Part shown: one piece after another, positions 9,047 to 18,645 of the stretch | Position numbering within the stretch: position 1 is the stretch's first letter | Layout: every line of letters begins with the position of its first letter | Notes under the pieces: model-generated | The model's input: the letters and a program-made list of their open reading frames with translations, nothing else | What the model was told of the DNA's origin: nothing | Database searches by the model: none | Program-made: the position numbers and the translations under genes | NCBI GenBank assembly: GCA_902776475.1 | Contig: CACYQD010000017.1 | Span: forward strand, 46,702-110,701 | Direction: 5' to 3' | From: an uncultured Prevotellaceae bacterium | Lineage (GTDB): Bacteria; Bacteroidota; Bacteroidia; Bacteroidales; Bacteroidaceae | DNA: 64,000 nucleotides

Positions 9047-10927
9047 TTAATAGCCCAGTCCCACATAACTGTGTGCCGGCAACTGCAGGTCGAACACCGT
9101 CTGCGTGTCGACATACCCAAAGAAGCGGTTCCTGCTGACCTGCACGGTGGCGGGTTTCAGCTGTTCGCCGGTCAAGAGGTTGTTGAGCGTGCTGACTTTG
9201 GCGTTGACCACCACGCGCAGGTTCACCGCCTGGTCATTGAAGTTCTCCACGACCATCGTCTTGTTGTCGTAAGGGAAGAGCGACACCTTGGAAGGTCCCT
9301 CGATATAGGCGCCCACATCCTTGCTCATGGCTCGCCGGATAACATTGAGCACAGGAGCCGGATAATCGTAGAGGTTGCCGAAATCATCGGGGATGGTGAG
9401 CACGAAGAGCATGCCCTTGGAGTAGGTGTCACGCAACAGGATGGGATAGCCCGACACGCCCCCGGTGAGCGGCCGTCCGGCACTGACCACCTCCCACGCG
9501 TCATTGGTGAAATACTTCACCTGCGGGATGATGAACTCACGTTCAGACTTGCCCATCCTTCCAAAATCATTGACGATCGCCTTGAGGTCGCCGCAGTAGA
9601 GTTCCACCACATCAGCGAGATTGTCCTTGATGGCTTTCAGCAGTCCCGTCGTGATGATGACATCACCCCCCTTGCGGAGCTGCCTTTTGATTTTCTCCAC
9701 GATCTGCGGGTCTTTGGCGGCTTGCTGGGTGAGCAGGATCTGCTGTCTGTCGTCCTTCCACTGAGGATACATATCCATGGGCAGTCCGATCATGCCCAGA
9801 TAATTCTGCAGGAAATCCTCACCAGAGGAATGGAAGGGTTTATACGAAGCCAGTCCGATGGGATTGCCCAGTTTGCCCACCAGCAGATCCGTCTGGTGAA
9901 GGGTCTGGTTGGAGAACCTTGCCATGGTGGTCGGTGTGATGGTCTTGCCATTCTTGGTGAAGGGAGCCACCATCTCGTCGTAGCGGAAACTGTTGCCGCC
10001 GGCATCCTGCCAAGGCGCCCTCATCGCCGGGGTGATCTTCACCTCAGCCAGTTGCATGTAGTTCCAAAGGATGATCTCAGGAGTCTTCGACAGCATGGTG
10101 AGGTGGAGTTGTTCGGCATAGCGGTCCATGCTCATGTGAATGCCTCCGGCATCCACCCATCCGCCACCGTTGCGCCCGGGTGCGATGTTGTCGAAAAACC
10201 GCATAATGTTGTAACTCAGGTAATTCTGCAGATGCTGGGCCGAACCCGGGTCGCGGGTTTCCGTTCCCGTCCACAGTCCGTCAAAGTAAGAGGGTTCTTC
10301 CTCGAGATTGAATCCCAGCCCATGGAAATGGTCATACCAGTTGGGGTATTTGATGATGACCTTTACCTTGGGATTGACCGCCTTGGCAGGATTCACCACC
10401 AGTTCACGTCCTGCGTCAGCCATGAGTCTGAGCCGGTATTCCGTCCAGCTCTTGCTGCCCTTGGCAGCGATCTCGTCATCATTCTTCAAGTCGATGAAGA
10501 AGAAGTCGTCGAGGATGAAATCATCGAAGAACCTGGCTGTATATTCAGAGATTTGCTTCACTTGGGCACGTTCCTCCGCGCGCGCATAACTGTAGGTTTC
10601 GAAGTCGGTGGGTTCTGACCGTGTGAACGTGATGCCGCCGCCCACCTCCAGTCCTTTGGAGAGGAAGAATTTCTTCACCTTGTTGAGTGTCTTCTCAGGC
10701 ACGGTGAAGGCGTCGCGGTGAGTCTCGAGATAGATCTTGTCGAGATCGACCTGGCTGCTCACGGTCTCCCATGTGGATTTCAGGAATTTCTCATCCTCCA
10801 TCCGGGCCACGTCTTGTGCGCGGATGTAAGTGGATACTTTGAAATTTTTGTACTTGCCGGCATAGACGGACATCGCTGCCAGCAGAGCCAAGGCCATCAA
10901 GAGTGTTTTTCTGGGATTTGTTGTCAT
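9047..10927 (-). CDS. Secreted protein, probable TIM-barrel glycoside hydrolase of unassigned family
   Basis: 626 residues with an N-terminal signal peptide (LLMALALLAAMSVYAG). I cannot assign a CAZy family with confidence. The pattern of beta-strands ending in acidic or aromatic residues (IYLETHRDAF, FFDDFILDDFFFIDLKND, VKVIIKYPNWYDHFHGLGF, EIILWNYMQL) resembles a glycoside-hydrolase-like (beta/alpha)8 barrel, with DDF and D/E residues as candidate catalytic acids. The C-terminal part looks like a beta-sandwich (VVENFNDQAVNLRVVVNAK). It sits between the GH3 gene and the hybrid regulator, only 20 bp from the latter, so a role in the same polysaccharide breakdown is likely. Confidence 0.7.
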   Translation of the reverse strand: MTTNPRKTLLMALALLAAMSVYAGKYKNFKVSTYIRAQDVARMEDEKFLKSTWETVSSQVDLDKIYLETHRDAFTVPEKTLNKVKKFFLSKGLEVGGGITFTRSEPTDFETYSYARAEERAQVKQISEYTARFFDDFILDDFFFIDLKNDDEIAAKGSKSWTEYRLRLMADAGRELVVNPAKAVNPKVKVIIKYPNWYDHFHGLGFNLEEEPSYFDGLWTGTETRDPGSAQHLQNYLSYNIMRFFDNIAPGRNGGGWVDAGGIHMSMDRYAEQLHLTMLSKTPEIILWNYMQLAEVKITPAMRAPWQDAGGNSFRYDEMVAPFTKNGKTITPTTMARFSNQTLHQTDLLVGKLGNPIGLASYKPFHSSGEDFLQNYLGMIGLPMDMYPQWKDDRQQILLTQQAAKDPQIVEKIKRQLRKGGDVIITTGLLKAIKDNLADVVELYCGDLKAIVNDFGRMGKSEREFIIPQVKYFTNDAWEVVSAGRPLTGGVSGYPILLRDTYSKGMLFVLTIPDDFGNLYDYPAPVLNVIRRAMSKDVGAYIEGPSKVSLFPYDNKTMVVENFNDQAVNLRVVVNAKVSTLNNLLTGEQLKPATVQVSRNRFFGYVDTQTVFDLQLPAHSYVGLGY

Positions 10928-10947
10928 TCTTTCGGTATTTAAAGTGG

Positions 10948-13900
10948 TTACTTGTTGCCCTTCAGGTATTCAGAGGGAGTCTTGCCATACATCATTTTGA
11001 AGGAATGGGCAAATTGCTTGGAGGAGAAGCCCACCATGTCGGCCACCTCTGAGATGTTAGTCTTGCCCTGGTCGAGCAGGCTTTTCCCACGTTTCACCTT
11101 GATGATGCGGATGAATTCCAGCGGAGACTTGCCCGTGATGGCCATGAGTTTCTTATACAGGTGACCGCGTGTCATGCCCACCGCACTGCTGAGCCGCACG
11201 ACAGAGTAGTCCTGATCCTGCAAATTGGCTTCGATATGAGCAATGACATGGCTGATGAGCTCCTCGTCGAGAGAACTCACGGTCACCTCACTGGGTTTGA
11301 TCTCTATGCCGGAGGCCACTTTATGGTGCACGTTCTGCGTCCATTCGAGTATTTTCCTGATGCGCAGGCGCAGGACCGCCAGGCTGAAAGGTTTGGTGAT
11401 ATAGTCGGCCACGCCTTCCTCAAGTCCGGCCACGATATTCTCCTCACTGCTCTTTGCCGTCAGCAGGATGACCGGAATATGCGAGAAATTGATGTTTCCC
11501 CGCATGCTTCGGAAGAGTTCGATGCCATCCATCACGGGCATCATCACATCGCTCACCACGATGCTGACATGGTCTGTCCTGGCCAGGACGGCCAGCGCGT
11601 CTTTGCCGTTCTCAGCCACGAGCACATGGTATTGGTCATCGAGGCTGCGCTGCAGGAAGAGTCTTGTATCCACATTGTCATCCACCACCAGGATTGTCGG
11701 CTTGTCCTCTGATCCCGCTTGGGCCATGCCCTCGCTGTATTCCGTGTCCGTCTCCGACGTCACCAGTTCCTCCACATTGTCGCCCACGGCCTTGGTCACC
11801 GGCAGTGTCACCGTGAAGACAGTACCCTGCGGTTTATTGTCAGCCACAGCGATATGTCCTCCCATCATGGTGACATACTGACGGACGATGTGCAGGCCCA
11901 GTCCGCTGCCCTCCTGTTCCTGGCCGTGCGTTTCCTGTACGAAGCGGTCGAAGATGTGGTGTTTGTCATTGACACCGATACCCGTGTCGGCAACACTGAG
12001 CACCATCTGTCCCACGTCGTTCATGGCCGTGTCCTTGCCTTCTGCCTGTGGCTGCTGGTTGATGTGGAGCGACACCGTCACCATGCCGTTATCCACATTG
12101 TATTTGAATGCGTTGGAGAGCAGATTGGTGATGATGCGGCGCATCTTGTTCTCATCGAAGTCTATTTCCATGGCATCAGGCGGCAGTTTCATCTGGATCT
12201 TGATTTGCTTGTGCGTGGCATAATAAGCAAATCCCTGAACCGTTTGTCTGACGAAATCCACGATGTCACCATGTTTGAGGGTCAGTTTCTCCTTGCCCAC
12301 ATCCAGGCGGCGGAAATCGAGCAACTGCAGTATCAGGTCATAGAGTTGGCGCGCGTTTCTCCATGCCACATCCAATTCGGTGCGGATGGGTGCAGGCAAG
12401 TTGGACTGCCTGACTTTCTCCAGAGGAGCGACCACCAGTGTCAACGGGGTCTTCAAGTCATGGCTGATATTGGTGAAGAACCTGATCTTCTCTTCCTCCA
12501 TCTCATATTTCTCCAGGTTGAGTTCCAGCTGTTTGATGGCGATCTCGCGCTTCTGGCGGAGCCTCATCGCCCTGGTGATGAAGTAGACGGCGGCGAGAAA
12601 CAGCAATAGGTAAAACAGCAAGGCCCAGTTTGACAACCATAACGGAGGGAGCACCTTGATGGGGAACTCCGCCACAGCACTCTCCATCATACCTGGCAGA
12701 GCGGCTTTCACCTGCAGCACGTGCTTTCCCTGATGCAATGACACGAAATTCAGGATATTGCCCGGTACGCTCATCCACTCATCGTTGCCTTTGAACCGAT
12801 AGTAGTATTTGATCTTATGGTTTTGCGCCGGCACCATGGCAGAAACAGAAAGGCCCAGTTGGTCGTCATGATGGATGGTGATTCTCTCGATAGACTTGGA
12901 GACCATCTCCCCATTGACCCTGAAGTCGGTAAACAAAACGCGCAGTTTGGGAAAATGAGAGACGATGTTTTCCGGCTGGATGCGCACATAGCCTGTGAAA
13001 CAGCCCAGCAAGGCCATCCCGTCGGAAGTGGTCAATGCCGCGTCGTTGGAGAAAATGACGTTGTGCAGCCCGTCAGAGTCGAGAAACGGAAAACACTTGT
13101 AGTCGAGGTGCCCGTTGTCCCCGTTCTCGCAGAAGATGCAAGTCAGTCCGTTGTCGGTGCTCGCCCAGACCTGGTTGCCGCATTGCGCCAGGGCTCTCAC
13201 GGTGTTGTGCGACATGCCCTGTAGGGTGGTGAGTTGTCTGATGCTCGCATCTTTGGGACGGAAGACCCACAATCCATTCCTGGTGCCGATGAAGAGGATG
13301 TTGCGGTTGCTCACCATCAGTGAAGACACATAAGACCCGTTGAGTTTCTCCAAGGTCGGGTTATTGACAAACTGCTCTTTCCCGCAGTCATACACAGAGA
13401 TGCCCATGGATGAGCCGACATAAATCTTGTCGAGCAGAGGGTCATAAGCCAGACAAAGGATGCCGTTGGCCAAGAGAGGCGAGTTTTCCGTGTCATAGCA
13501 GACGATCTTGTCTTCTGCGGTCACCCTGACCACCCCCTTGTCGACGGTGGCCACCCACAGATTGCCATGAGCATCCGTGACCATGGCCTTGACATAGTTG
13601 AGATTGGGATAATCAGCATAGAGAGGAACGAACCGGTGCCCATCAAACTTTGCGATACCGCCGCCATACGTGCCGGTCAGGACCGTGCCGTCGGGACGAA
13701 CCGTGAGCGAAGTGACAATATTGGAAGGCAGTTGGCCCTGTGATGCGGAGAAATGAGTCAAGGCGCCCGTCGCCGACTTCATCGAGATTCCCCCTCCGTC
13801 GAAACCGATCCATAAATTGCCTTTCGTATCCTCAACCATTGAACTCACATCCTCATACTCACCGGTGGAGACGAGATTGAAATTGGGACCATTCAGGTCG

Positions 13901-14889
13901 GTAAAGGCGGCACCCAGTTTGGCCGACCCGACCCACAAGGTGTTGTTCTCATCGAGATAGAAACAGGAGATATGGCTGCTTTGGGGCAGGAATGCCTTCA
14001 TGCCCGCGACCTTAGTATATAAATGGTCTTCATCGTGATAGGCAAAGACAAAGAGGCCCGTGTTGCCCGTACCCAACCACAAGTTGCCTTCGTTGTCCTC
14101 CGTGAATGTATTGACGAACACACTGCCGATGTTCATCAACTCCGAGAGTTGGTGCCACTGATGGTTTTTCAGCGAGTAAACCCATTGGGAACCGGCCAGC
14201 GAGTGAGAATTAAACAGCCACAGGTTCATGTTGTTGTCCAGATATACGCGGCTGTCGCGGGTGTATGTCATGGCAGGGGCCTGTGAGACCAGCATGAGGC
14301 GTCTCTCCTTCAAAGCCACCTCGTAGATCTTGTAGTCGATGGTGACGACGATTGTCACCCCATTTTTGGAGATGATGTGCAAGATGGGCGACTTGCTGTA
14401 GTTGGCGATATGGTGGAGGCGGCGTGCGGAATAATCATAATGATACAATCCCATTTCTGTAGCGGCCCAGAGATGATGCCTGTCGTCCACGTAGAAGGTC
14501 CTCATCTTGCCCTCCACGCCGAGTTTTTTCAGTCGCTCCGCCCCGTCCTTCTTCCATTGGTCCTCATCACGCTGATAAGAAAACAGTTCACCTTCGCACA
14601 TCATCCACAGTGTCGTATCGACAGTTTCCCTGACAAATGAGATGTCGTTGCTCCGTCCGCCAAAGAGATGGGGCATGTAGTTGGAGAACCGATATCCATC
14701 GTATCTGCTCAGTCCATTGATGGTGGAAAACCAGATATATCCATAACTGTCGCTGACGATATCTCTGACGAAATTGTCGGCCAGTCCGTCCCTCGCATCA
14801 ACGGTGCGAAAGTAATAATCCGAGGCGTTGCACGTCAAAGACAGAAGTGACAAAGCCATCCAAAAAGTAAGGGTACGCAGAATTTTCAT
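10948..14889 (-). CDS. Hybrid two-component system sensor/regulator (HTCS)
   Basis: A 1313-residue one-protein signalling system typical of Bacteroidetes polysaccharide loci. In order: signal peptide, periplasmic two-component propeller repeats (for example GYIWFSTINGLSRYDGYRF), a Y_Y_Y domain, a membrane segment (WALLFYLLLFLAAVYFI), HisKA with the phospho-histidine in FFTNISHDLKTPLTL, HATPase (NLLSNAFKYN, GSGLGLHIV), a receiver with VSDVMMPVMDG, and a C-terminal AraC helix-turn-helix (ISEVADMVGFSSKQFAHSF). It should sense a periplasmic oligosaccharide and activate the two downstream enzyme genes. No SusC/SusD pair is adjacent. Confidence 0.95.
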   Translation of the reverse strand: MKILRTLTFWMALSLLSLTCNASDYYFRTVDARDGLADNFVRDIVSDSYGYIWFSTINGLSRYDGYRFSNYMPHLFGGRSNDISFVRETVDTTLWMMCEGELFSYQRDEDQWKKDGAERLKKLGVEGKMRTFYVDDRHHLWAATEMGLYHYDYSARRLHHIANYSKSPILHIISKNGVTIVVTIDYKIYEVALKERRLMLVSQAPAMTYTRDSRVYLDNNMNLWLFNSHSLAGSQWVYSLKNHQWHQLSELMNIGSVFVNTFTEDNEGNLWLGTGNTGLFVFAYHDEDHLYTKVAGMKAFLPQSSHISCFYLDENNTLWVGSAKLGAAFTDLNGPNFNLVSTGEYEDVSSMVEDTKGNLWIGFDGGGISMKSATGALTHFSASQGQLPSNIVTSLTVRPDGTVLTGTYGGGIAKFDGHRFVPLYADYPNLNYVKAMVTDAHGNLWVATVDKGVVRVTAEDKIVCYDTENSPLLANGILCLAYDPLLDKIYVGSSMGISVYDCGKEQFVNNPTLEKLNGSYVSSLMVSNRNILFIGTRNGLWVFRPKDASIRQLTTLQGMSHNTVRALAQCGNQVWASTDNGLTCIFCENGDNGHLDYKCFPFLDSDGLHNVIFSNDAALTTSDGMALLGCFTGYVRIQPENIVSHFPKLRVLFTDFRVNGEMVSKSIERITIHHDDQLGLSVSAMVPAQNHKIKYYYRFKGNDEWMSVPGNILNFVSLHQGKHVLQVKAALPGMMESAVAEFPIKVLPPLWLSNWALLFYLLLFLAAVYFITRAMRLRQKREIAIKQLELNLEKYEMEEEKIRFFTNISHDLKTPLTLVVAPLEKVRQSNLPAPIRTELDVAWRNARQLYDLILQLLDFRRLDVGKEKLTLKHGDIVDFVRQTVQGFAYYATHKQIKIQMKLPPDAMEIDFDENKMRRIITNLLSNAFKYNVDNGMVTVSLHINQQPQAEGKDTAMNDVGQMVLSVADTGIGVNDKHHIFDRFVQETHGQEQEGSGLGLHIVRQYVTMMGGHIAVADNKPQGTVFTVTLPVTKAVGDNVEELVTSETDTEYSEGMAQAGSEDKPTILVVDDNVDTRLFLQRSLDDQYHVLVAENGKDALAVLARTDHVSIVVSDVMMPVMDGIELFRSMRGNINFSHIPVILLTAKSSEENIVAGLEEGVADYITKPFSLAVLRLRIRKILEWTQNVHHKVASGIEIKPSEVTVSSLDEELISHVIAHIEANLQDQDYSVVRLSSAVGMTRGHLYKKLMAITGKSPLEFIRIIKVKRGKSLLDQGKTNISEVADMVGFSSKQFAHSFKMMYGKTPSEYLKGNK

Positions 14890-14908
14890 CCGTCATGTGT
14901 TTCTCCTA

Positions 14909-14916
14909 CAAATATA
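14909..14916 (-). promoter_or_regulatory. -7 element for the HTCS gene
   Basis: On the minus strand TATATTTG lies 20 bp before the HTCS start codon. A clear -33 TTTG at standard spacing is not visible, so the promoter is tentative. Confidence 0.5.
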
Positions 14917-15120
14917 GTGATTATTATGCTCTTTTCATTTGTCGAGACATTCTATTTGATGGGACAATATACTTTTTTAACTTTTGGTATCCGGGATGTA
15001 TCTATTGTTGGCCGGAATGTATCGATGATACAAACAGGCAAGAATTGAATATACTTCAGACAACGGGTTTGGGAGATAATGTATAATTTTGCATCAGTTA
15101 CATGACAACCTCGTTTTAAA

Positions 15121-15300
15121 GAAAAATTACACTCTATTTGATGAATAGCATCGGTGCCGAGAAAAATTACGCCCTACTTGACGAGTTGTCATCGGTGATT
15201 GAGAAGAATTACACTCTATTTGATGAAATAGCATCGATGTCTGAGAAGAATTACACTCTATTTGATGAAATAGCATCGATGTCTGAGAAGAATTACACGA
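15121..15300 (+). repeat. 42-bp tandem repeat array
   Basis: Four and a half units beginning GAAAAATTACACTCTATTTG or GAAGAATTACACTCTATTTG repeat at 42 bp (first spacing 40). The third and fourth units are nearly identical. A short open frame with a 14-residue period (EKNYTLFDEIASMS) results, broken by a 2-bp deletion in the first unit, which argues against coding. Confidence 0.85.
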
Positions 15301-15403
15301 TAATCAGATTCCATAGATTATTTATTGATATTTAAAATGAGGTTATTAGGTTTATTATTTATGCAATGGGTTCGTGAGAATAGTAATTGTCTAAGAAAAT
15401 GAA

Positions 15404-15434
15404 GGGTATGGCGGATGAAGCCATGCCCTTTTTT
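15404..15434 (+). terminator. Hairpin followed by T-run
   Basis: GGGTATGGC and GCCATGCCC pair around a short loop and are followed by TTTTTT on the plus strand. No gene lies directly upstream on this strand, so it may be a leftover of deleted DNA next to the GH9 remnant. Confidence 0.55.
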
Positions 15435-15465
15435 CAAACATTTTATCCACCAGATCATCCATTAA

Positions 15466-16059
15466 GAACTATTATATCCACCAAATCACCGTCAGAGCGC
15501 CTACATCACCGCTCACCTGAACGAGGTGGGCTGGCACATCGCCCGCATCGACAAGACACTCCGCGCATCATCCAACCGCAAGGTCAGAAAACTAGCACAG
15601 GACATAGACAAAGCCTTGCCGGCTTTGGCCACGCAGATAGAATCACAAACCAAGGAGACTCCCTATGGTGTCCCCTACCGCCCGCAAATCTGGGGTGCCG
15701 GCTGGGACATCCAGAGTTTCGCCTTCCGCCATTACTTCCTGGCGAAAGCCTATCCGAAAGTGTTTTCCATGGCTCCTGTCTGGAATGCACTCAACTTCGT
15801 GCTGGGTTGCCATCCAGGGTCCAACTCCGCCTCCTTCGCTTCTGGAGTCGGAGCGACGTCAGCCACCGTGGCCTACGGAGCCAACCGCGCTGACTGGAGT
15901 TATATTCCAGGGGGTGTGGTCTCAGGAACCGCCCTCATCCGCCCAGACTTTCCCGAACTTCTCCGTTTCCCGTTCCTATGGCAGCAAACGGAGTACTGTC
16001 TGGGAGGAGCATCCTCGCATTACATGTTCCTCGCCTTGGCGGCCGCCCATGAGTGGTGA
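15466..16059 (+). pseudogene. C-terminal remnant of a GH9 cellulase-like enzyme
   Basis: The frame is open from just after a TAA at 15463 to 16059, about 197 codons without a proper start; the region from QSAYITAHLNEVGWHIARID onward is the C-terminal part of a much larger glycoside hydrolase family 9-like protein. Tell-tale segments are GCHPGSNSASF, WSYIPGGVVSGTALIRPDFP and LWQQTEYCLGGASSHYMFLA. The N-terminal domain and most of the (alpha/alpha)6 barrel are missing. It ends 21 bp from the C10 protease stop codon, tail to tail. The family assignment rests on recall of these C-terminal motifs; the truncation is clear from the sequence. Confidence 0.7.
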
Positions 16060-16080
16060 CGTGCGAGGACGGCACGACCA

Positions 16081-18117
16081 TTATTTCCGCAGGATTTTCT
16101 TGCCGGAGACAATATAGACACCAGGCTGGCGGGTATTTTGCTGCAGGGATCCTTTCCCCAGCAGATGCCCGTCCAAGTCGTAGACGTTGCCGTCTTCGGC
16201 CCGGTTGCTGCCCTTCACCTGCCCGATGGAGGTGGAAGCATCAAATTCTACCATCAGTTTCCTGTATTTGCTCCATCCCTCAGCCCCGGCATAGACATTT
16301 TTCATGCCCTGCGGGACATAAAGCCTGCGGAGCGACAAGTCGAGGTCATCGACCGCACTTCCATCCATCAGAGGAGGACGCTCCCCGCAGACATAAGTGC
16401 GCACCAGGTCAAAACAACGGTTGAAGGCGAATTTGCCGATTTCCTCCACGCTCTCGGGTATCATCAGGCGCTCATACAGGAAACGTCCTGCAAAGGCGTA
16501 GTCATGCACCTTTCTGACTCCCTGGGGGATGACGTAGGAAACCTCCGAGCCACTCCATGGGAAGCACTCGATCAGTTCGGTAGAATCCTTTGAGAACACC
16601 ATGTCGCCGAGCACGGTGAAGTCGCTCTGCGGACCAGGGGTCAGCAATACCCTTTCCAGGTTGTTGCATTGCGCGAACACACCATCATGATAGGTCACCA
16701 GACTGGAGGGCAACGTCACGTCGATGAGGGAAGCGCATTTATAGAAAGCCAGATAGGGCATCTCATTGTCGGCGGTCACCCATTCCTCGCCGTCCAGATA
16801 CAGATAAGGGTCGCCGCCCGCCACGATGGAGGCTCCGCTGAGGTCAAGGATGGAAAGGTTGCCGAAGGTGCCATGGCAAGTGGAGTTAGCCCCTGCCATG
16901 CCCCTGAGTGTCTTCAGGTCAGAACTGTTGATCTGTCCCGTCACACAGAGGCTGACGATGGTGTCCTTCTGCTCATCGGTGAGCAAGTCAGCCAACGTTC
17001 CGGGCTGGGTCACATCCACCGTCACGGTCTCCGTCGTTATCCTGGTCGGGACGCACCGGAGCACCATGTTCTGGTAGAGCGTGAAGTCATACATGCCCCA
17101 ATAAAGGGTGAGCGAGGACAGGTCGAAATAGCCGTCCATGTCACCATCCCATCCCCAGTTGATATGGATCTTGCCCTGGGAGTCGTAACCATTGAGCACG
17201 AACTCATGTCCACTGTAGGTCTCGTCTGATCCACCATAGATCAAGGGGATATTGTTGCTGAGCGACTCAAAGATCTTGTCCATCCACTCCTGTTCGGTGT
17301 AGTCCTCCCTGTTGACGGTCACGGCGAAAGGATAGCCAAGATTTGTCCTCAACCCATGGCACAGGCTCTCGTTGTAGGAACCAGTTCCGCCGCTGGCATA
17401 CTGGGCTTTCATCGCCAGTCCGACATGATAGTGCAATTTGGCCACCGCGGCCTTCTGGTCGGGAGTTCCCGACACCATATAATTGTTGAGCATGAGCTCG
17501 TAATGATACTCCTCGCCCTCGATGTCGGCCTCGTATTTTGTTCCTTCAAAATTGCCGAAGGGATAGTAGGTATAGACCTTGCCCGTGCCCTGCTTCGGCC
17601 AGCGGTTGAATTTCAGCACCTGTGCCGTGGCCGTAGCCACGCACCCGGTGGGCGCGTTATGTGGACAGTAATTGTTGTAAGGTGAGTCCTGGCCCCATTT
17701 GGTTCTGATCAGGGGAGCGACCCTCTCCGGAAAACGGTCCGGGTCGGGCTTGATGGACCGTAGCGGTGCGGTCCTTGCCTGACTGGTGATTTTCTGCACG
17801 GCCCCGAGCCACCATTTGAAGTTCTCGTTGGAGGTATTGGGGTCATACTTGCTGGAGGAGTATCCCAGGACGAGGGGATACATATCATCTTTCGACACCA
17901 CGGCAAAGCCGCCGTCCTCATATCCCATCACGGCCACCCCGCCCATCTGCTGCAGCATCATGACTTTCCGGGGAGCCTTTCTCATGTTCAGGTCGCTTTC
18001 CGAATCAGCGAGCACCTCTGCGGCGGCTTGCCTCATCTGTTCCATGGTCCGTGGCTTGGCCTGTGCTGACATCACCACACACATCAGCGCCAGCATCAAC
18101 ATCACCTGATTTCTCAT
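16081..18117 (-). CDS. C10-family cysteine protease (streptopain-like) with leucine-rich repeat tail
   Basis: A secreted thiol protease of 678 residues. The signal peptide (MLMLALMCVVMSAQA) is followed by a Spi-like propeptide with GGFAVVSKDD and LGYSS. The catalytic domain carries the nucleophile in APTGCVATATAQ (Cys about 158) and the histidine in YSGHEFVLNGYD (about 304), followed by INWGWDGDMDGYF. The second half has BspA-type leucine-rich repeats (YHDGVFAQCNNLERVLL, VRKVHDYAFAGRF). The C-terminus PGVYIVSGKKILRK is the ending common on Prevotella surface proteins. The gene starts 33 bp after the AlaX-like gene and may be the last gene of the fabD transcript. Confidence 0.92.
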   Translation of the reverse strand: MRNQVMLMLALMCVVMSAQAKPRTMEQMRQAAAEVLADSESDLNMRKAPRKVMMLQQMGGVAVMGYEDGGFAVVSKDDMYPLVLGYSSSKYDPNTSNENFKWWLGAVQKITSQARTAPLRSIKPDPDRFPERVAPLIRTKWGQDSPYNNYCPHNAPTGCVATATAQVLKFNRWPKQGTGKVYTYYPFGNFEGTKYEADIEGEEYHYELMLNNYMVSGTPDQKAAVAKLHYHVGLAMKAQYASGGTGSYNESLCHGLRTNLGYPFAVTVNREDYTEQEWMDKIFESLSNNIPLIYGGSDETYSGHEFVLNGYDSQGKIHINWGWDGDMDGYFDLSSLTLYWGMYDFTLYQNMVLRCVPTRITTETVTVDVTQPGTLADLLTDEQKDTIVSLCVTGQINSSDLKTLRGMAGANSTCHGTFGNLSILDLSGASIVAGGDPYLYLDGEEWVTADNEMPYLAFYKCASLIDVTLPSSLVTYHDGVFAQCNNLERVLLTPGPQSDFTVLGDMVFSKDSTELIECFPWSGSEVSYVIPQGVRKVHDYAFAGRFLYERLMIPESVEEIGKFAFNRCFDLVRTYVCGERPPLMDGSAVDDLDLSLRRLYVPQGMKNVYAGAEGWSKYRKLMVEFDASTSIGQVKGSNRAEDGNVYDLDGHLLGKGSLQQNTRQPGVYIVSGKKILRK

Positions 18118-18150
18118 ATCGATGTGTCTTAAAAAAAGGGGGTTGGGGTA

Positions 18151-18630
18151 TTAGGGGATTACTTTAAAACGGATGCGGAATGTGCGCTGATGCTCATCCC
18201 AGTTGGTGCCAAGAAGTTCAAAACGCCCGATCTGCGACGTGGACCTCACATGCTTGCCGATACACGCGCAGACATCATAGTCGCCGATTCTCACCAGTCT
18301 GACAGACTGTGAGACGTCGTCCGGCAACCGGGAGGCATCAACCTCCTCGGGGAGGTCAGCGCGGTCGACCACCTCGTAGGAGACGGGCAGGTCTTCGGCG
18401 ATGAGCTCGTTCATCCGCCTCTCGATCTCCTTCTCCTGCTTCCGGTCTGGTTTCCGGTCGAGCACATACGTGATCTTGCTCTTCTTCCTTTCCACATGGG
18501 CATTGTTGGACCGTTCGCAGCCAAACATCCTTATCATGGTCTGGTTAAGCAGGTGTTCCGCCGTATGTGCGGGTGGAAACTCGTCTTTGTTATGTTCGTT
18601 GAATGTGAAGTCTTCGTCCATACCTTTCAA
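18151..18630 (-). CDS. AlaX-like alanyl-tRNA editing protein
   Basis: A free-standing protein of 159 residues resembling the editing domain of alanyl-tRNA synthetase, which hydrolyses mischarged Ser- or Gly-tRNA(Ala) in the cytosol. It has both parts of the zinc site: HTAEHLLNQ near residue 22 and CACIGKH near residue 123. The sequence is a short AlaX form without the glycine-rich linker. It lies 15 bp after the amylase gene and 33 bp before the C10 protease gene on the same strand, so it is probably co-transcribed. Confidence 0.85.
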   Translation of the reverse strand: MKGMDEDFTFNEHNKDEFPPAHTAEHLLNQTMIRMFGCERSNNAHVERKKSKITYVLDRKPDRKQEKEIERRMNELIAEDLPVSYEVVDRADLPEEVDASRLPDDVSQSVRLVRIGDYDVCACIGKHVRSTSQIGRFELLGTNWDEHQRTFRIRFKVIP

Positions 18631-18645
18631 TTGTTTGGGTGTTTC

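Noticed and set aside
15138-15335. 65-codon frame with EKNYTLFDEIASMS repeats
   Set aside because: Produced by the 42-bp period; a 2-bp deletion breaks the frame in the first unit.
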